This document shows positions 25,354 to 33,607 of a DNA stretch of 64,000 bases, piece by piece. The translations under genes and the position numbers were made by a program. The stretch's first letter is position 1, and each line of letters starts with the position of its first letter. The notes below the pieces were generated by a model. The model saw only the letters and a program-made list of their open reading frames with translations, had not been told where the DNA came from and did no database searches. This stretch comes from Modestobacter lapidis (lineage in GTDB: Bacteria; Actinomycetota; Actinomycetes; Mycobacteriales; Geodermatophilaceae), in the NCBI GenBank assembly GCA_019779905.1, contig JABAKE010000010.1, positions 1-64,000 of the forward strand. The letters are read 5' to 3'.

Positions 25354-26964
25354 ACCGTTCCTGTGCCGGGGCCCGCGCCCGTCGTCCTGATCGCCGAGGA
25401 GCTCGCTCCCAGTGTCCTGGAGGTGCTGGGGACCGACGTCGAGATCCGGCACGTCGACGGCGCTGATCGCGCCGCCCTGCTGCCGGCCCTCGCCGATGCG
25501 GCCGCCGTGCTGATCCGGTCGGCCACCCAGATCGACGCCGAGGCGCTCGCGGCGGCGCCGCAGCTGAAGGTGGTGGCCCGCGCCGGGATCGGCCTGGACA
25601 ACGTCGACGTCGCCGCCGCCACCGAGCGCGGCGTGCTCGTCGTCAACGCCCCCACCTCCAACATCGTCAGCGCCGCCGAGCACGCCGTCGCGCTGCTGCT
25701 GGCAGCCGCCCGGCACATCCCGGCGGCGGACGCCTCGCTGCGCGCAGGGAAATGGGCACGGTCGAAGTTCACCGGTGTCGAGCTGACCGAGAAGACCGTC
25801 GGCGTCGTCGGCCTGGGCCGGATCGGCGTCCTGGTGGCCCAGCGGCTGGCCGCCTTCGGCGTCACCCTCATCGCCTACGACCCCTACATCCAGCCCGGCC
25901 GGGCCGCCCAGCTCGGCGTCCGGCTGGTCTCCCTGGACGAGCTGCTGCGCGAGTCGGACTTCATCACCATCCACCTGCCCAAGACCCCGGAGACGCTGGG
26001 CCTGATCGGTGCCGACCAGCTCGCCGCCACCAAGCGTGGCGTGATCATCGTCAACGCCGCCCGCGGCGGGCTGGTCGACGAGGCCGCGCTGGCCGCCGCC
26101 CTCGGGTCCGGGCAGGTGGGGGCCGCGGGCATCGACGTGTACGCCAAGGAGCCCTGCACCGACAGCCCACTGTTCGGCCTGCCCAACGTGGTCGTGACCC
26201 CGCACCTGGGCGCCTCCACCACCGAGGCGCAGGACAAGGCGGGCACCGCGGTGGCCCGCAGCGTCCGGCTGGCGCTGCAGGGCGACTTCGTCCCCGACGC
26301 GGTCAACGTCCAGGCCGGCGGCATCGTCGCCGAGGACGTGCGCCCGGGGCTGCCGTTGGCGGAGAAGCTCGGCCGGGTCTTCACCGCGGTCGCCGGCGGG
26401 CTGGCCCAGTCGGTGCACGTCGAGGTGCTCGGCAAGATCGCCGAGTTCGATGTCTCCGTCGTCTCGCTCGCGGTGCTGCGCGGTGTCTTCGCCGACGTCG
26501 TGGAGGAGCCGGTCACCTACGTCAACGCGCCGCTGCTGGCCGGACAGCGCGGGCTCGAGGTCGCGCTGACCAGTGACCCGGAGAGCCCCGACTACCGCAA
26601 CCTCATCACCGTCCGCGGCGCGATGTCCGACGGCACCGGGATCACGGTCTCCGGCACGCTCTACGGCAAGAACCAGGTGCCCAAGTTGACCGAGGTCGGC
26701 GGCTTCGACCTCGACCTCTCGGCCGACGGGTACCTGCTGTTCTTCGTCTACGCCGACCGGCCCGGCGTCGTCGGCGCGGTGGGCGCCGCACTGGGAGAGG
26801 CCGGCATCAACATCGCCGGTGCCCAGGTCAGCCGCACCACCCAGGGCGGCGACGCGCTGATGGCGGTCACCGTCGACAGCCCGGTGAGCAGCGAGCTGCT
26901 GGGCGACATCGCCGGGCGCATCGGTGCCCGGCAGGCCCGCGCGGCCGACCTCAACCCGGTCTGA
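25351..26964 (+). CDS. serA: D-3-phosphoglycerate dehydrogenase
   Basis: SerA oxidises 3-phosphoglycerate, the first step of serine synthesis. The 537-residue product is the long form: substrate domain, NAD domain with [14 protein letters not shown], catalytic Arg in VNAARGG, Glu in AKEPC and His in TPHLGAST, then the intervening ASB domain (about 320-450) and a C-terminal ACT domain ([20 protein letters not shown]) that binds serine for feedback inhibition. GTG 25351 gives the family N-terminus. leuB follows behind a strong terminator, so serA is its own unit. Confidence 0.97.
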   Translation: MTVPVPGPAPVVLIAEELAPSVLEVLGTDVEIRHVDGADRAALLPALADAAAVLIRSATQIDAEALAAAPQLKVVARAGIGLDNVDVAAATERGVLVVNAPTSNIVSAAEHAVALLLAAARHIPAADASLRAGKWARSKFTGVELTEKTVGVVGLGRIGVLVAQRLAAFGVTLIAYDPYIQPGRAAQLGVRLVSLDELLRESDFITIHLPKTPETLGLIGADQLAATKRGVIIVNAARGGLVDEAALAAALGSGQVGAAGIDVYAKEPCTDSPLFGLPNVVVTPHLGASTTEAQDKAGTAVARSVRLALQGDFVPDAVNVQAGGIVAEDVRPGLPLAEKLGRVFTAVAGGLAQSVHVEVLGKIAEFDVSVVSLAVLRGVFADVVEEPVTYVNAPLLAGQRGLEVALTSDPESPDYRNLITVRGAMSDGTGITVSGTLYGKNQVPKLTEVGGFDLDLSADGYLLFFVYADRPGVVGAVGAALGEAGINIAGAQVSRTTQGGDALMAVTVDSPVSSELLGDIAGRIGARQARAADLNPV

Positions 26965-26985
26965 CCGGTCCCGCTCGGCACCCGA

Positions 26986-27017
26986 CGCCCCCGGCGAGCA
27001 ACCGCTCGCCGGGGGCG
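26986..27017. terminator. Terminator-like hairpin after serA
   Basis: CGCCCCCGGCGAGC-AACC-GCTCGCCGGGGGCG, a perfect 14-bp stem with a 4-nt loop, 21 nt after the serA stop. Confidence 0.75.
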
Positions 27018-27078
27018 AGCGCGTCCCTGCCGGGGAGCGTCGGCCGGAGCGGGTGCGCAGGCCGTCGAGCCGGCCCAC

Positions 27079-27095
27079 TAACCTCTGACCTCATG
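27079..27095 (+). promoter_or_regulatory. Leaderless-type -10 of leuB
   Basis: TAACCT at 27079-27084 is 8 nt before ATG 27093. The same hexamer precedes the starts at 36299 and 61138. Confidence 0.45.
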
Positions 27096-28115
27096 CGCCT
27101 GGCAGTGGTCCCTGGAGACGGCATCGGTCCCGAGGTGGTGGCCGAGGGCCTCAAGGTCCTGAGGGCGGTCGCCCCGGACGTCGAGACCACCCCCTACGAC
27201 CTGGGGGCCGCCCGCTGGCAGCGGACCGGCGAGCTGCTGCCCGACGCGGTGCTCGACGAGCTGCGGCAGCACGACGCGATCCTGCTCGGCGCCGTCGGCG
27301 ACCCGTCGGTGCCCGCCGGCATCCTCGAGCGCGGCCTGCTGCTCAAGCTCCGCTTCGAGCTCGACCACCACGTCAACCTGCGCCCCGCCCGGCTCTTCGA
27401 CGGCGTCCGCAGCCCGCTGGCCGAGCCGGGCGAGATCGACATGCTCTGCATCCGCGAGGGCACCGAGGGCCCGTACGTCGGCAACGGTGGCGTGCTGCGC
27501 CGGGACACCCCGCACGAGGTCGCCACCGAGGTCAGCCTCAACACCGCCTTCGGCGTCGAGCGCGTCGTCCGGTACGCGTTCGAGCGCGCCGTCGCCCGGC
27601 CGCGCAGGCACCTCACGCTGATCCACAAGACGAACGTGCTCACCCACGCGGGATCGCTGTGGTCCCGCACGGTGGAGGAGGTCGCGGCCGAGTTCCCGGA
27701 GGTCACCGTCGCCTACCAGCACGTCGACGCGGCGTCGATGTACTTCATCACCGACCCGTCCCGCTACGACGTCATCGTGACCGACAACCTCTTCGGCGAC
27801 ATCGTCACCGACATCGCCGCCGCCGTGACCGGCGGGATCGGGCTGGCCGCGAGCGGCAACCTCGACGCCTCGGGCACCAACCCGAGCATGTTCGAGCCGG
27901 TGCACGGGTCGGCGCCCGACATCGCCGGCCGGGGCCTCGCCGACCCGACCGCCGCCGTCCTCTCGGTCGCCCTGCTCCTGGAGCACCTGGGCCGCACCGA
28001 CCAGGCCAAGCGGGTCAACGCCGCGGTCGCCTTCGACCTGTCGACCCGCGACCCGAAGGCCCAGGTCCGCACCGCCGAGGTCGGCGACCGGCTCACCGCC
28101 CTCGCCGGCGGCTGA
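27093..28115 (+). CDS. leuB: 3-isopropylmalate dehydrogenase
   Basis: LeuB oxidatively decarboxylates 3-isopropylmalate in leucine synthesis. The 340-residue protein is the shorter actinobacterial type, opening with [20 protein letters not shown], with substrate arginines in [15 protein letters not shown], the Lys/Asp catalytic pair in [10 protein letters not shown] and [13 protein letters not shown], and the nucleotide-binding [12 protein letters not shown]. It follows serA and precedes cimA, and LeuB can also act on the citramalate-derived intermediate in the CimA route to isoleucine, which fits this placement. A hairpin repeat begins at its stop codon. Confidence 0.97.
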   Translation: MRLAVVPGDGIGPEVVAEGLKVLRAVAPDVETTPYDLGAARWQRTGELLPDAVLDELRQHDAILLGAVGDPSVPAGILERGLLLKLRFELDHHVNLRPARLFDGVRSPLAEPGEIDMLCIREGTEGPYVGNGGVLRRDTPHEVATEVSLNTAFGVERVVRYAFERAVARPRRHLTLIHKTNVLTHAGSLWSRTVEEVAAEFPEVTVAYQHVDAASMYFITDPSRYDVIVTDNLFGDIVTDIAAAVTGGIGLAASGNLDASGTNPSMFEPVHGSAPDIAGRGLADPTAAVLSVALLLEHLGRTDQAKRVNAAVAFDLSTRDPKAQVRTAEVGDRLTALAGG

Positions 28116-28176
28116 ACAAGGACCCGCCCGCCCCCCACACCTCGCTCCGCTCGGCGTGGGCCCCTGCGGGCGGGCC
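28116..28176 (+). repeat. Intergenic hairpin repeat, type A
   Basis: It starts right after the leuB stop: ACAAGGACC, outer stem CCGCCCGC/GCGGGCGG, interior CCCCCCACACCTCGCTCCGC then TCGGCGTGGGCCCC. Confidence 0.7.
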
Positions 28177-28222
28177 GTCCGGGTGAGCCGGGCCCGCTGT
28201 TCCGGGGAGCCGCGCGCCGTGC

Positions 28223-28238
28223 TGTACTGAACCCGATG
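28223..28238 (+). promoter_or_regulatory. cimA -10 region, leaderless leader peptide
   Basis: TGTACT at 28223-28228 lies 7 nt before the leader ATG, matching the spacing of the other leaderless units. No strong -35 is seen. Confidence 0.45.
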
Positions 28239-28268
28239 TCCGCTCCCGACACGATCATCATCATCTAG
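28236..28268 (+). CDS. cimA leader peptide with four Ile codons
   Basis: ATG 28236 opens a 10-codon frame, MSAPDTIIII, ending TAG at 28266-28268. The four final codons are all ATC, a strong isoleucine sensor. A GC-rich hairpin begins at the last base of the stop codon and an intrinsic terminator follows before cimA. Citramalate synthase starts the threonine-independent route to isoleucine, so an isoleucine-specific attenuator fits its biochemical role. The layout mirrors the ilvB leader in this window. Attenuators of ilvB are known in actinobacteria; I do not know of one described for cimA. Confidence 0.85.
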   Translation: MSAPDTIIII

Positions 28269-28323
28269 CGCGCAGTCCCCACCCCGACTGCGCGCCGACC
28301 TCCCCTTTCCGGGAGGTCTTTTT
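28268..28323 (+). terminator. cimA attenuator: pause hairpin plus intrinsic terminator
   Basis: First hairpin: GCGCGCAGTC (28268-28277) pairs with GACTGCGCGC (28286-28295) around the loop CCCACCCC. Second: GACCTCCC (28297-28304) pairs with GGGAGGTC (28311-28318), then TTTTT (28319-28323). A stalled ribosome on the Ile codons would cover the 5' arm of the first hairpin. Confidence 0.85.
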
Positions 28324-28360
28324 CGTGTTCGGGGCCCGTACCGTTCACCCAGGAGCACCA

Positions 28361-29965
28361 GTGGTCCCGCCAGTCCAGGCACAGCCCGTCGACTTCCACG
28401 TCTTCGACACCACGCTGCGCGACGGCGCCCAGCGCGAGGGCGTGAGCTACTCCGTCGCCGACAAGCTCGCCGTCGCGCGTCTGCTCGACGAGATCGGCGT
28501 CGGCTTCATCGAGGGCGGCTGGCCGGGCGCGCTGCCCAAGGACACCGAGTTCTTCGCCCGGGCCCGCACCGAGCTGGACCTGAGGCACGCGCAGCTGGTC
28601 GCCTTCGGCGCCACCCGCAAGGCCGGTGTCGCCGTGGCGGAGGACGCGCAGGTGCAGGCGCTGCTCGACGCCGGGACGCCGGTGGTCTGCCTGGTCGCCA
28701 AGTCCGACGTCCGGCACGTGCGGGAGGCGCTGCGCACGACCCTGGAGGAGAACCTGGCGATGGTGTCGGACACCGTCGCGCACCTGGTCGGGCACGGACG
28801 ACGGGTGTTCGTCGACTGCGAGCACTTCTTCGACGGCCACGCCGCCGACCCCGACTACGGCGTCCGGGTGCTCGAGGCCGCCTTCGCCGCCGGAGCGGAG
28901 GTCGGCGTGCTGTGCGACACCAACGGCGGCATGCTGCCCACCGGCGTGGGCCGGGTCGTCGCCGACGTCCGGGCCCGGACCAGCGGGCGGCTGGGCATCC
29001 ACTGCCAGGACGACACCGGCTGCGCGGTGGCCAACTCGCTCGCCGCCGTGGAGGCGGGGGCCACCCACGTGCAGGGAACGGCGAACGGCTACGGCGAGCG
29101 GGCCGGCAACGCCGACACCTTCGTGCTGATCGCCAACCTGGTGACCAAGATGGGGCTGCCGGTGGTGCCCCCGCAGTGCGTCGCCGAGCTCAAGCGGGTC
29201 AGTTCCGCGATCGCCGAGCTGGCCAACATCGCCCCCGACGACCACCAGCCGTTCGTCGGTGCCTCCGCCTTCGCCCACAAGGCCGGCCTGCACGCCAGCG
29301 CGATCAAGGTCAGCCCGCAGCTGTACAACCACCTCGACCCCGGCGTGGTCGGCAACGACATGCGCATCCTGGTCACCGAGATGGCCGGCCGGGCCTCGGT
29401 CGAGCTCAAGGGCCGCGAGCTCGGGGTGGATCTCGCCGGGCAGGGCGACGCCATCGGCCGGGTGGTCGACCAGGTGAAGGTCCTGGAAGCCGACGGCTGG
29501 TCCTTCGAGGCGGCCGACGCCTCCTTCGAGCTGCTGCTGCGCTCGGAGCTGCCCGGCGCCCCCGAGCCGCTGTTCGAGCTGGAGAGCTACCGGTCCTCGG
29601 TGGAGCACTGGGGCAACGGGGTGGTGGTCAGCGAGGCCACCGTCAAGGTGCACGTGGACGGCGAGCGGATCATCAGCACCGGCGAGGGCAACGGCCCGGT
29701 GAACGCGCTGGACAACGCACTGCGCCAGGCGCTGGTCAACCGCTACCCCTCCCTGGCCCAGGTCTCGCTGGCCGACTACAAGGTGCGGATCCTGGGCTGG
29801 CAGGGCGGCACCAGCGCCACCACCCGGGTGCTGGTCGACACCACCGACGGGGTGCGGGAGTGGACCACCGTGGGGGTGCACGCGAACATCGTCGAGGCCT
29901 CGTGGCACGCGCTGGTCGACGCCCTGACCTACGCCGTGCGGCACCGCGCTCCCACCGCCGGCTGA
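28361..29965 (+). CDS. cimA: Citramalate synthase
   Basis: CimA condenses pyruvate and acetyl-CoA to citramalate, giving 2-ketobutyrate for isoleucine without threonine. The 534-residue protein has the HMGL-like TIM barrel with FDTTLRDGAQREGVSYSVADK, the metal ligands in IHCQDDTGCAVANS, and AFAHKAGLHASAIK. The C-terminal LeuA-dimer regulatory domain (about 400-530) usually binds isoleucine. Length and the absence of the leucine-type LeuA signature argue for CimA over 2-isopropylmalate synthase. GTG 28361 was chosen because AGGAG lies 5 nt upstream; a GTG at 28325 falls in the terminator tail. The Ile-rich attenuator upstream supports the assignment. Confidence 0.93.
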   Translation: MVPPVQAQPVDFHVFDTTLRDGAQREGVSYSVADKLAVARLLDEIGVGFIEGGWPGALPKDTEFFARARTELDLRHAQLVAFGATRKAGVAVAEDAQVQALLDAGTPVVCLVAKSDVRHVREALRTTLEENLAMVSDTVAHLVGHGRRVFVDCEHFFDGHAADPDYGVRVLEAAFAAGAEVGVLCDTNGGMLPTGVGRVVADVRARTSGRLGIHCQDDTGCAVANSLAAVEAGATHVQGTANGYGERAGNADTFVLIANLVTKMGLPVVPPQCVAELKRVSSAIAELANIAPDDHQPFVGASAFAHKAGLHASAIKVSPQLYNHLDPGVVGNDMRILVTEMAGRASVELKGRELGVDLAGQGDAIGRVVDQVKVLEADGWSFEAADASFELLLRSELPGAPEPLFELESYRSSVEHWGNGVVVSEATVKVHVDGERIISTGEGNGPVNALDNALRQALVNRYPSLAQVSLADYKVRILGWQGGTSATTRVLVDTTDGVREWTTVGVHANIVEASWHALVDALTYAVRHRAPTAG

Positions 29966-30025
29966 AGAAGGACCCTCCTGCCCCCCACCGCTCGCAGGCT
30001 CGCGGCGGGACCCTGCAGGAGGGCC
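29966..30025 (+). repeat. Intergenic hairpin repeat, type A
   Basis: It begins right after the cimA stop: AGAAGGACC, outer stem CCTCCTGC/GCAGGAGG, interior with CCCCCCACC and CTCGCAGGCTCG. It lies between cimA and the convergent IclR gene. Confidence 0.7.
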
Positions 30026-30041
30026 GGCCGGCCGGCCGGGC

Positions 30042-30830
30042 TCAGGCGGTCCGGCGCAGGTCCGCCTCCACCGCGAGGGCGGCCTGCCGCAGCGGGGGGA
30101 GCACGTCGCGGTACAGCGCCTCGGGGCCGCGCCGGGCCGAGGCGGAGACGTTCATGGCCGCGACCACGCCGCCGGTGGCGTCGCGCACCGGCACGGCGAT
30201 CGAGCGCAGCCCTTCCTCCAGCTCCTGGTCCAGCAGCGCGAAGCCCTGGCCGGCGACCTCGGCCAGCACCGCCGCGAGCCGGTCCGGGTCGGTCACCGTG
30301 TGCCGGGTGAGCTGATCCAGGCGGGCGGTGCGCAGGTACGCGGCCCGCTCGGCGGGGGGGCGGGCGGCCAGCAGCACCCGGCCCATCGACGTGGCGTACG
30401 CCGGGAACCGGGTGCCGACGTTGATCGCGACGGTCATCAGCCGCTTGGTGGCGACCCGGGCCACGTAGACGATGTCGTCGCCGTCGAGCACCGACACCGA
30501 GCAGGACTCGTGCACCCGGGCGACCAAGTCCTCCAGGTGGGGCTGCACGACCTCGGGCAGCGAGGTGCTCGACAGGTAGGCGTAGCCCAGGTCCAGCACC
30601 CGGGGGCGCAGGGAGAACAGCCGGCCGTCGGTGCGGACGTAGCCCAGTTCGACCAGGGTGAGCAGGAACCGCCGGACGGCGGCGCGGGGCAGCCCGGTCC
30701 GGCGGGCCACGTCGCTGAGCGTCAGCTGCCGGTGGTCGCCGTCGAAGGCGCGGATCACCGCCAGCCCCCGCTCGAGCGACTGCACGAAGGGCGCCCCGCG
30801 AGACCCCTCCGTAGTGTCCTGCAGCGCCAT
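30042..30830 (-). CDS. IclR-family regulator (PcaR/PobR-like) of the adjacent catabolic cassette
   Basis: The 262-residue protein has an N-terminal winged helix-turn-helix (FVQSLERGLAVIRAFDGDHRQ, then LTLSDVARRTGLPRAAVRRF) and a C-terminal IclR effector domain with SCSVSVLDGDDIVYVARV and the GYAYLSS/ SMGRVLLA signatures. This is the branch that includes PcaR, PcaU and PobR, regulators of aromatic acid breakdown. It is transcribed divergently from the ABC importer and benzoylformate-decarboxylase-like gene, so it probably controls them. A palindrome lies over the predicted start of the divergent operon. The effector is likely an aromatic acid, by inference. Confidence 0.9.
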   Translation of the reverse strand: MALQDTTEGSRGAPFVQSLERGLAVIRAFDGDHRQLTLSDVARRTGLPRAAVRRFLLTLVELGYVRTDGRLFSLRPRVLDLGYAYLSSTSLPEVVQPHLEDLVARVHESCSVSVLDGDDIVYVARVATKRLMTVAINVGTRFPAYATSMGRVLLAARPPAERAAYLRTARLDQLTRHTVTDPDRLAAVLAEVAGQGFALLDQELEEGLRSIAVPVRDATGGVVAAMNVSASARRGPEALYRDVLPPLRQAALAVEADLRRTA

Positions 30831-30851
30831 GCCAGCCCTTTCGACCGGAGA

Positions 30852-30912
30852 TTGACGTCACCCGGCCCACCACTTACGGTCCACTGGGTGAACGGTCGTG
30901 CGTCTAGCGCAC
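30852..30912 (+). promoter_or_regulatory. Promoter and operator candidates of the ABC/decarboxylase operon
   Basis: TTGACG (30852-30857), 17 bp, TACGGT (30875-30880) form a strong promoter toward the ABC genes. The imperfect palindrome GTCCAC-TGG-GTGAAC (30879-30893) overlaps the expected transcription start. A second repeat GTGCG-TCTAG-CGCAC (30898-30912) follows. Both are candidate sites for the divergent IclR protein. Confidence 0.55.
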
Positions 30913-31019
30913 ACCGTAACCGAGGGCCAGCTCGTTCCCGCATGGCGAGCACGTCAGTGACCCGACCCCGGTCCCGCGCCCAGCGCCGCCACCACACCCC
31001 GCCGGAGGAACCACCCCCG

Positions 31020-31064
31020 ATGCGCCGACACCGCCGCCGTCGCACGCGCCCCGCGCCCGCATGA
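31020..31064 (+). CDS. 14-residue Arg-rich upstream ORF coupled to the first permease
   Basis: ATG 31020, preceded by GGAGGA at 10 nt, encodes MRRHRRRRTRPAPA and stops in an ATGA overlap with the permease start at 31061. The permease has no other ribosome site. It may couple translation, or respond to ribosome speed on the arginine run. Only the sequence layout supports it. Confidence 0.35.
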   Translation: MRRHRRRRTRPAPA

Positions 31065-31906
31065 CCGCGACCGACGCCCCCACCCTGGACACCCCCGACG
31101 CCCAGGCCGGCCTCGTCCCCGCCCGCCGGCGGTTCACGCCGCCGTCCTCGGCGCTGGGTCTGCTCGGCCTGGTCGGCTTCGCCGTGCTGCTCGAGGTGCT
31201 GCCCCGCACCGGGATCGTCTCGCGCGACTACTTCCCGCCGCTGAGCGCGATGGTCACCGCGATGGTTGACGAGGTGCAGACGGCCGGGTTCTGGGACGCG
31301 ATGACCGAGACGCTCCTGGGCTGGGGGATCGGGCTGGGCATCTCGCTGGTCGCCGGCATCGCCCTGGGCCTGCTGCTCGGCAGCGTCGAGGTGCTGCGCC
31401 GCTACACCGCCTCGACCATCGAGTTCCTCCGCCCGGTGCCCTCGGTCGCGCTGATCCCGCTGGCCGTGCTGCTGTTCGGGTTCCAGCTCCAGTCGACCCT
31501 GCTCCTGGTCATCTACGCCTCCTTCTGGCAGGTGCTGATCCAGGTGCTCTACGGCGTGCAGGACGTCGACCCGGTCGCGCGGGAGACCGCGCGCTCCTAC
31601 CAGCTGGGGCCGGTCGCCCGGCTGCGCTACCTCATCTGGCCGACCGCGCTGCCCTACGTGATGACCGGCGTCCGGCTGGCCGCGGCGGTGGCGCTGATCC
31701 TGGCGGTCACCGCCGGCCTGGTCGGCGTGGGCCGCGGCCTGGGTGCGGAGATCGCCGTCGCCCAGTCCAGCGGTGCGGTGCCACTGGTCTACGGGCTGGT
31801 CATCACCACCGGCCTGCTCGGCGTGGTCATCAACCTGCTGGCCCGTGCCCTGGAGCGCCGGACGCTGTCCTGGCACTCCTCGATGCGCGCAGACATCGGA
31901 GGCTGA
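31061..31906 (+). CDS. ABC importer permease 1 (SsuC/TauC type)
   Basis: The 281-residue protein is an integral membrane permease of the nitrate/sulfonate/taurine family, with about six helices and the conserved EAA loop in YQLGPVARLRYLIWPTALPY. A 30-residue polar N-terminal tail precedes the first helix (SALGLLGLVGFAVLLEVL). It is followed 2 nt later by a second permease, so the importer probably uses a heterodimeric channel. The family takes up small organic acids or sulfonates. Together with the aromatic-acid enzyme downstream, the substrate may be an aromatic carboxylate. Confidence 0.9.
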   Translation: MTATDAPTLDTPDAQAGLVPARRRFTPPSSALGLLGLVGFAVLLEVLPRTGIVSRDYFPPLSAMVTAMVDEVQTAGFWDAMTETLLGWGIGLGISLVAGIALGLLLGSVEVLRRYTASTIEFLRPVPSVALIPLAVLLFGFQLQSTLLLVIYASFWQVLIQVLYGVQDVDPVARETARSYQLGPVARLRYLIWPTALPYVMTGVRLAAAVALILAVTAGLVGVGRGLGAEIAVAQSSGAVPLVYGLVITTGLLGVVINLLARALERRTLSWHSSMRADIGG

Positions 31907-31908
31907 CC

Positions 31909-32697
31909 GTGCAGACCGTCCTGCGCTGGGGGCGCAGCCTGTTCGTCGCGCTCGCGCTCCCCGTCGTGCTCGTCACGCTGTGGTGGGTGCTGTCGGCCGG
32001 CAGCACCAACTACTACTCGCCGCCGCTGCAGACCATCCTCACCACGTTCGGCGAGGTCTGGTTCGGCCCCCGGCTCGTGGACGACGTGCTGCCCAGCGTC
32101 ACCCGGCTGGTCATCGGCTACGCCGGGGCCGTCGTGCTGGGCGTGGGCCTCGGCATCCTGCTCGGGGCCAACCGCACGCTGCGCCGGCTGACCGAGCCGG
32201 TCCTGGAGTTCTTCCGGGCCATCCCCCCACCGGCGCTGATCCCGATCCTGTTCCTGTTCGCCGGCATCGGCGACACCGCCAAGATCATCGTGATCGTGTT
32301 CGGCGCGATCTGGCCGGTGCTGCTGAACACCGTCGAAGGGGTCCGGGCCGTCGACGAGGTGCTCTCGGACACCTCCCGGTCCTACGGGGTCAGCGGCTGG
32401 GCTCGGATGCGGCACCTGGTGCTGCCCTCGGCCAGCCCGCAGATCATCGCCGGAATGCGTCAGGCGCTGTCGATCTCGATCATCCTGATGGTCATCAGCG
32501 AGCTGTTCGGCAGCTTCAACGGGCTGGGCTTTGCGATCATCCAGTTCCAGCGGAGCTTCGCCATCCCGGAGATGTGGAGCGGCATCCTGCTGCTGGGCAT
32601 CCTCGGGTTCGTCATGTCCCTGCTGTTCGCCCTCTTCGAGCGGCGCAGCCTGCGCTGGTACCACGGCCTGCGTCGATCGCAACGAGGAGAGAAGTGA
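31909..32697 (+). CDS. ABC importer permease 2 (SsuC/TauC type)
   Basis: This 262-residue permease begins at GTG 31909. It has six hydrophobic helices and the EAA-type loop YGVSGWARMRHLVLPSASPQ. It is similar in class to permease 1 but diverged, consistent with a two-permease channel. Its stop overlaps the ATPase start by one base. GAGGAG just before the junction would serve the ATPase. Confidence 0.9.
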   Translation: MQTVLRWGRSLFVALALPVVLVTLWWVLSAGSTNYYSPPLQTILTTFGEVWFGPRLVDDVLPSVTRLVIGYAGAVVLGVGLGILLGANRTLRRLTEPVLEFFRAIPPPALIPILFLFAGIGDTAKIIVIVFGAIWPVLLNTVEGVRAVDEVLSDTSRSYGVSGWARMRHLVLPSASPQIIAGMRQALSISIILMVISELFGSFNGLGFAIIQFQRSFAIPEMWSGILLLGILGFVMSLLFALFERRSLRWYHGLRRSQRGEK

Positions 32698-33563
32698 TGA
32701 GCGACCCGACCGCCACCCCCACGGGGCGCACCGCGCTGCTGGACGTCGCCAAGGTGCAGAAGACCTACACCGGCCAGGGCCGCACCGTCGAGGCGGTCCG
32801 CGACCTCACCTTCTCCGTCGGCAACGGCGAGCTGGTCTGCATCGTCGGCCCCTCCGGGGCGGGCAAGACGACGCTGCTGAAGGTGATCGCCGGCCTGCTG
32901 GAACCCACGTCGGGCACGGTCACCCTCGACGGGACGCAGGTCACCGGCCCGCCGCCGTCGATGGCGGTGGTCTTCCAGGAGTACGGGCGCAGCCTGTTCC
33001 CCTGGATGACCGTCGAGCAGAACGTCGAGCTGCCGCTGAAGCAGAAGAAGATGGCCAAGGAGCGCCGGGCCGAGCTGGTCCGGGACGCCCTGGAGGCCGT
33101 CGGGCTGGCCGAGGCGCACAGCGCCTACCCCTGGCAGCTCTCCGGCGGGATGCAGCAGCGCGTGGCGATCGCGCGGGCGGTGGCCTACCAGCCGCAGGTG
33201 CTGCTGATGGACGAGCCGTTCGCGGCCGTCGACGCGCAGACCCGCGCCGACCTCGAGGACCTCATCCGGTCGCTGTGGCACAAGCTGGGCGTCACGATCC
33301 TGTTCGTCACCCACGACATCGACGAGTCGGTGTACCTGGGGGAGCGGGTGCTGGTGCTGTCGTCCTCCCCGACGGTGATCATGGAGGACCTCACCATCGA
33401 CCTGCCGGACGAGCGCAACCAGCTCGACACCCGGTCCTCGCCGCGGTTCGCCGAGCTGCGGCACCACGTCTACGAGCAGATCCAGCTCGCCAAGCACCGC
33501 CGTGGTGGTGAGCCCGCCCCCGCCGGGGCGACCGGCGCCTCGGCCGCGACGACCCCCGCCTGA
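32697..33563 (+). CDS. ABC importer ATPase (SsuB/TauB type)
   Basis: The 288-residue ATPase has Walker A GPSGAGKTT, Q-loop VVFQEYGRSLFPW, signature LSGGMQQRVAIARA, Walker B VLLMDEPF and the switch His in VTHD. It energises the two permeases encoded upstream. ATG 32697 overlaps the previous stop and follows GAGGAG. The C-terminal 25 residues are Gly/Ala/Pro-rich. All catalytic motifs are intact. Confidence 0.93.
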   Translation: MSDPTATPTGRTALLDVAKVQKTYTGQGRTVEAVRDLTFSVGNGELVCIVGPSGAGKTTLLKVIAGLLEPTSGTVTLDGTQVTGPPPSMAVVFQEYGRSLFPWMTVEQNVELPLKQKKMAKERRAELVRDALEAVGLAEAHSAYPWQLSGGMQQRVAIARAVAYQPQVLLMDEPFAAVDAQTRADLEDLIRSLWHKLGVTILFVTHDIDESVYLGERVLVLSSSPTVIMEDLTIDLPDERNQLDTRSSPRFAELRHHVYEQIQLAKHRRGGEPAPAGATGASAATTPA

Positions 33564-33607
33564 CCGTCCCGCCCGCTGCCGTCCTGCCGGAGTCGAAGGA
33601 GACCCCC

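Noticed and set aside
28325-28360. cimA start at GTG 28325
   Set aside because: It falls just behind the terminator T-run and lacks a ribosome site; GTG 28361 has AGGAG at 5 nt.
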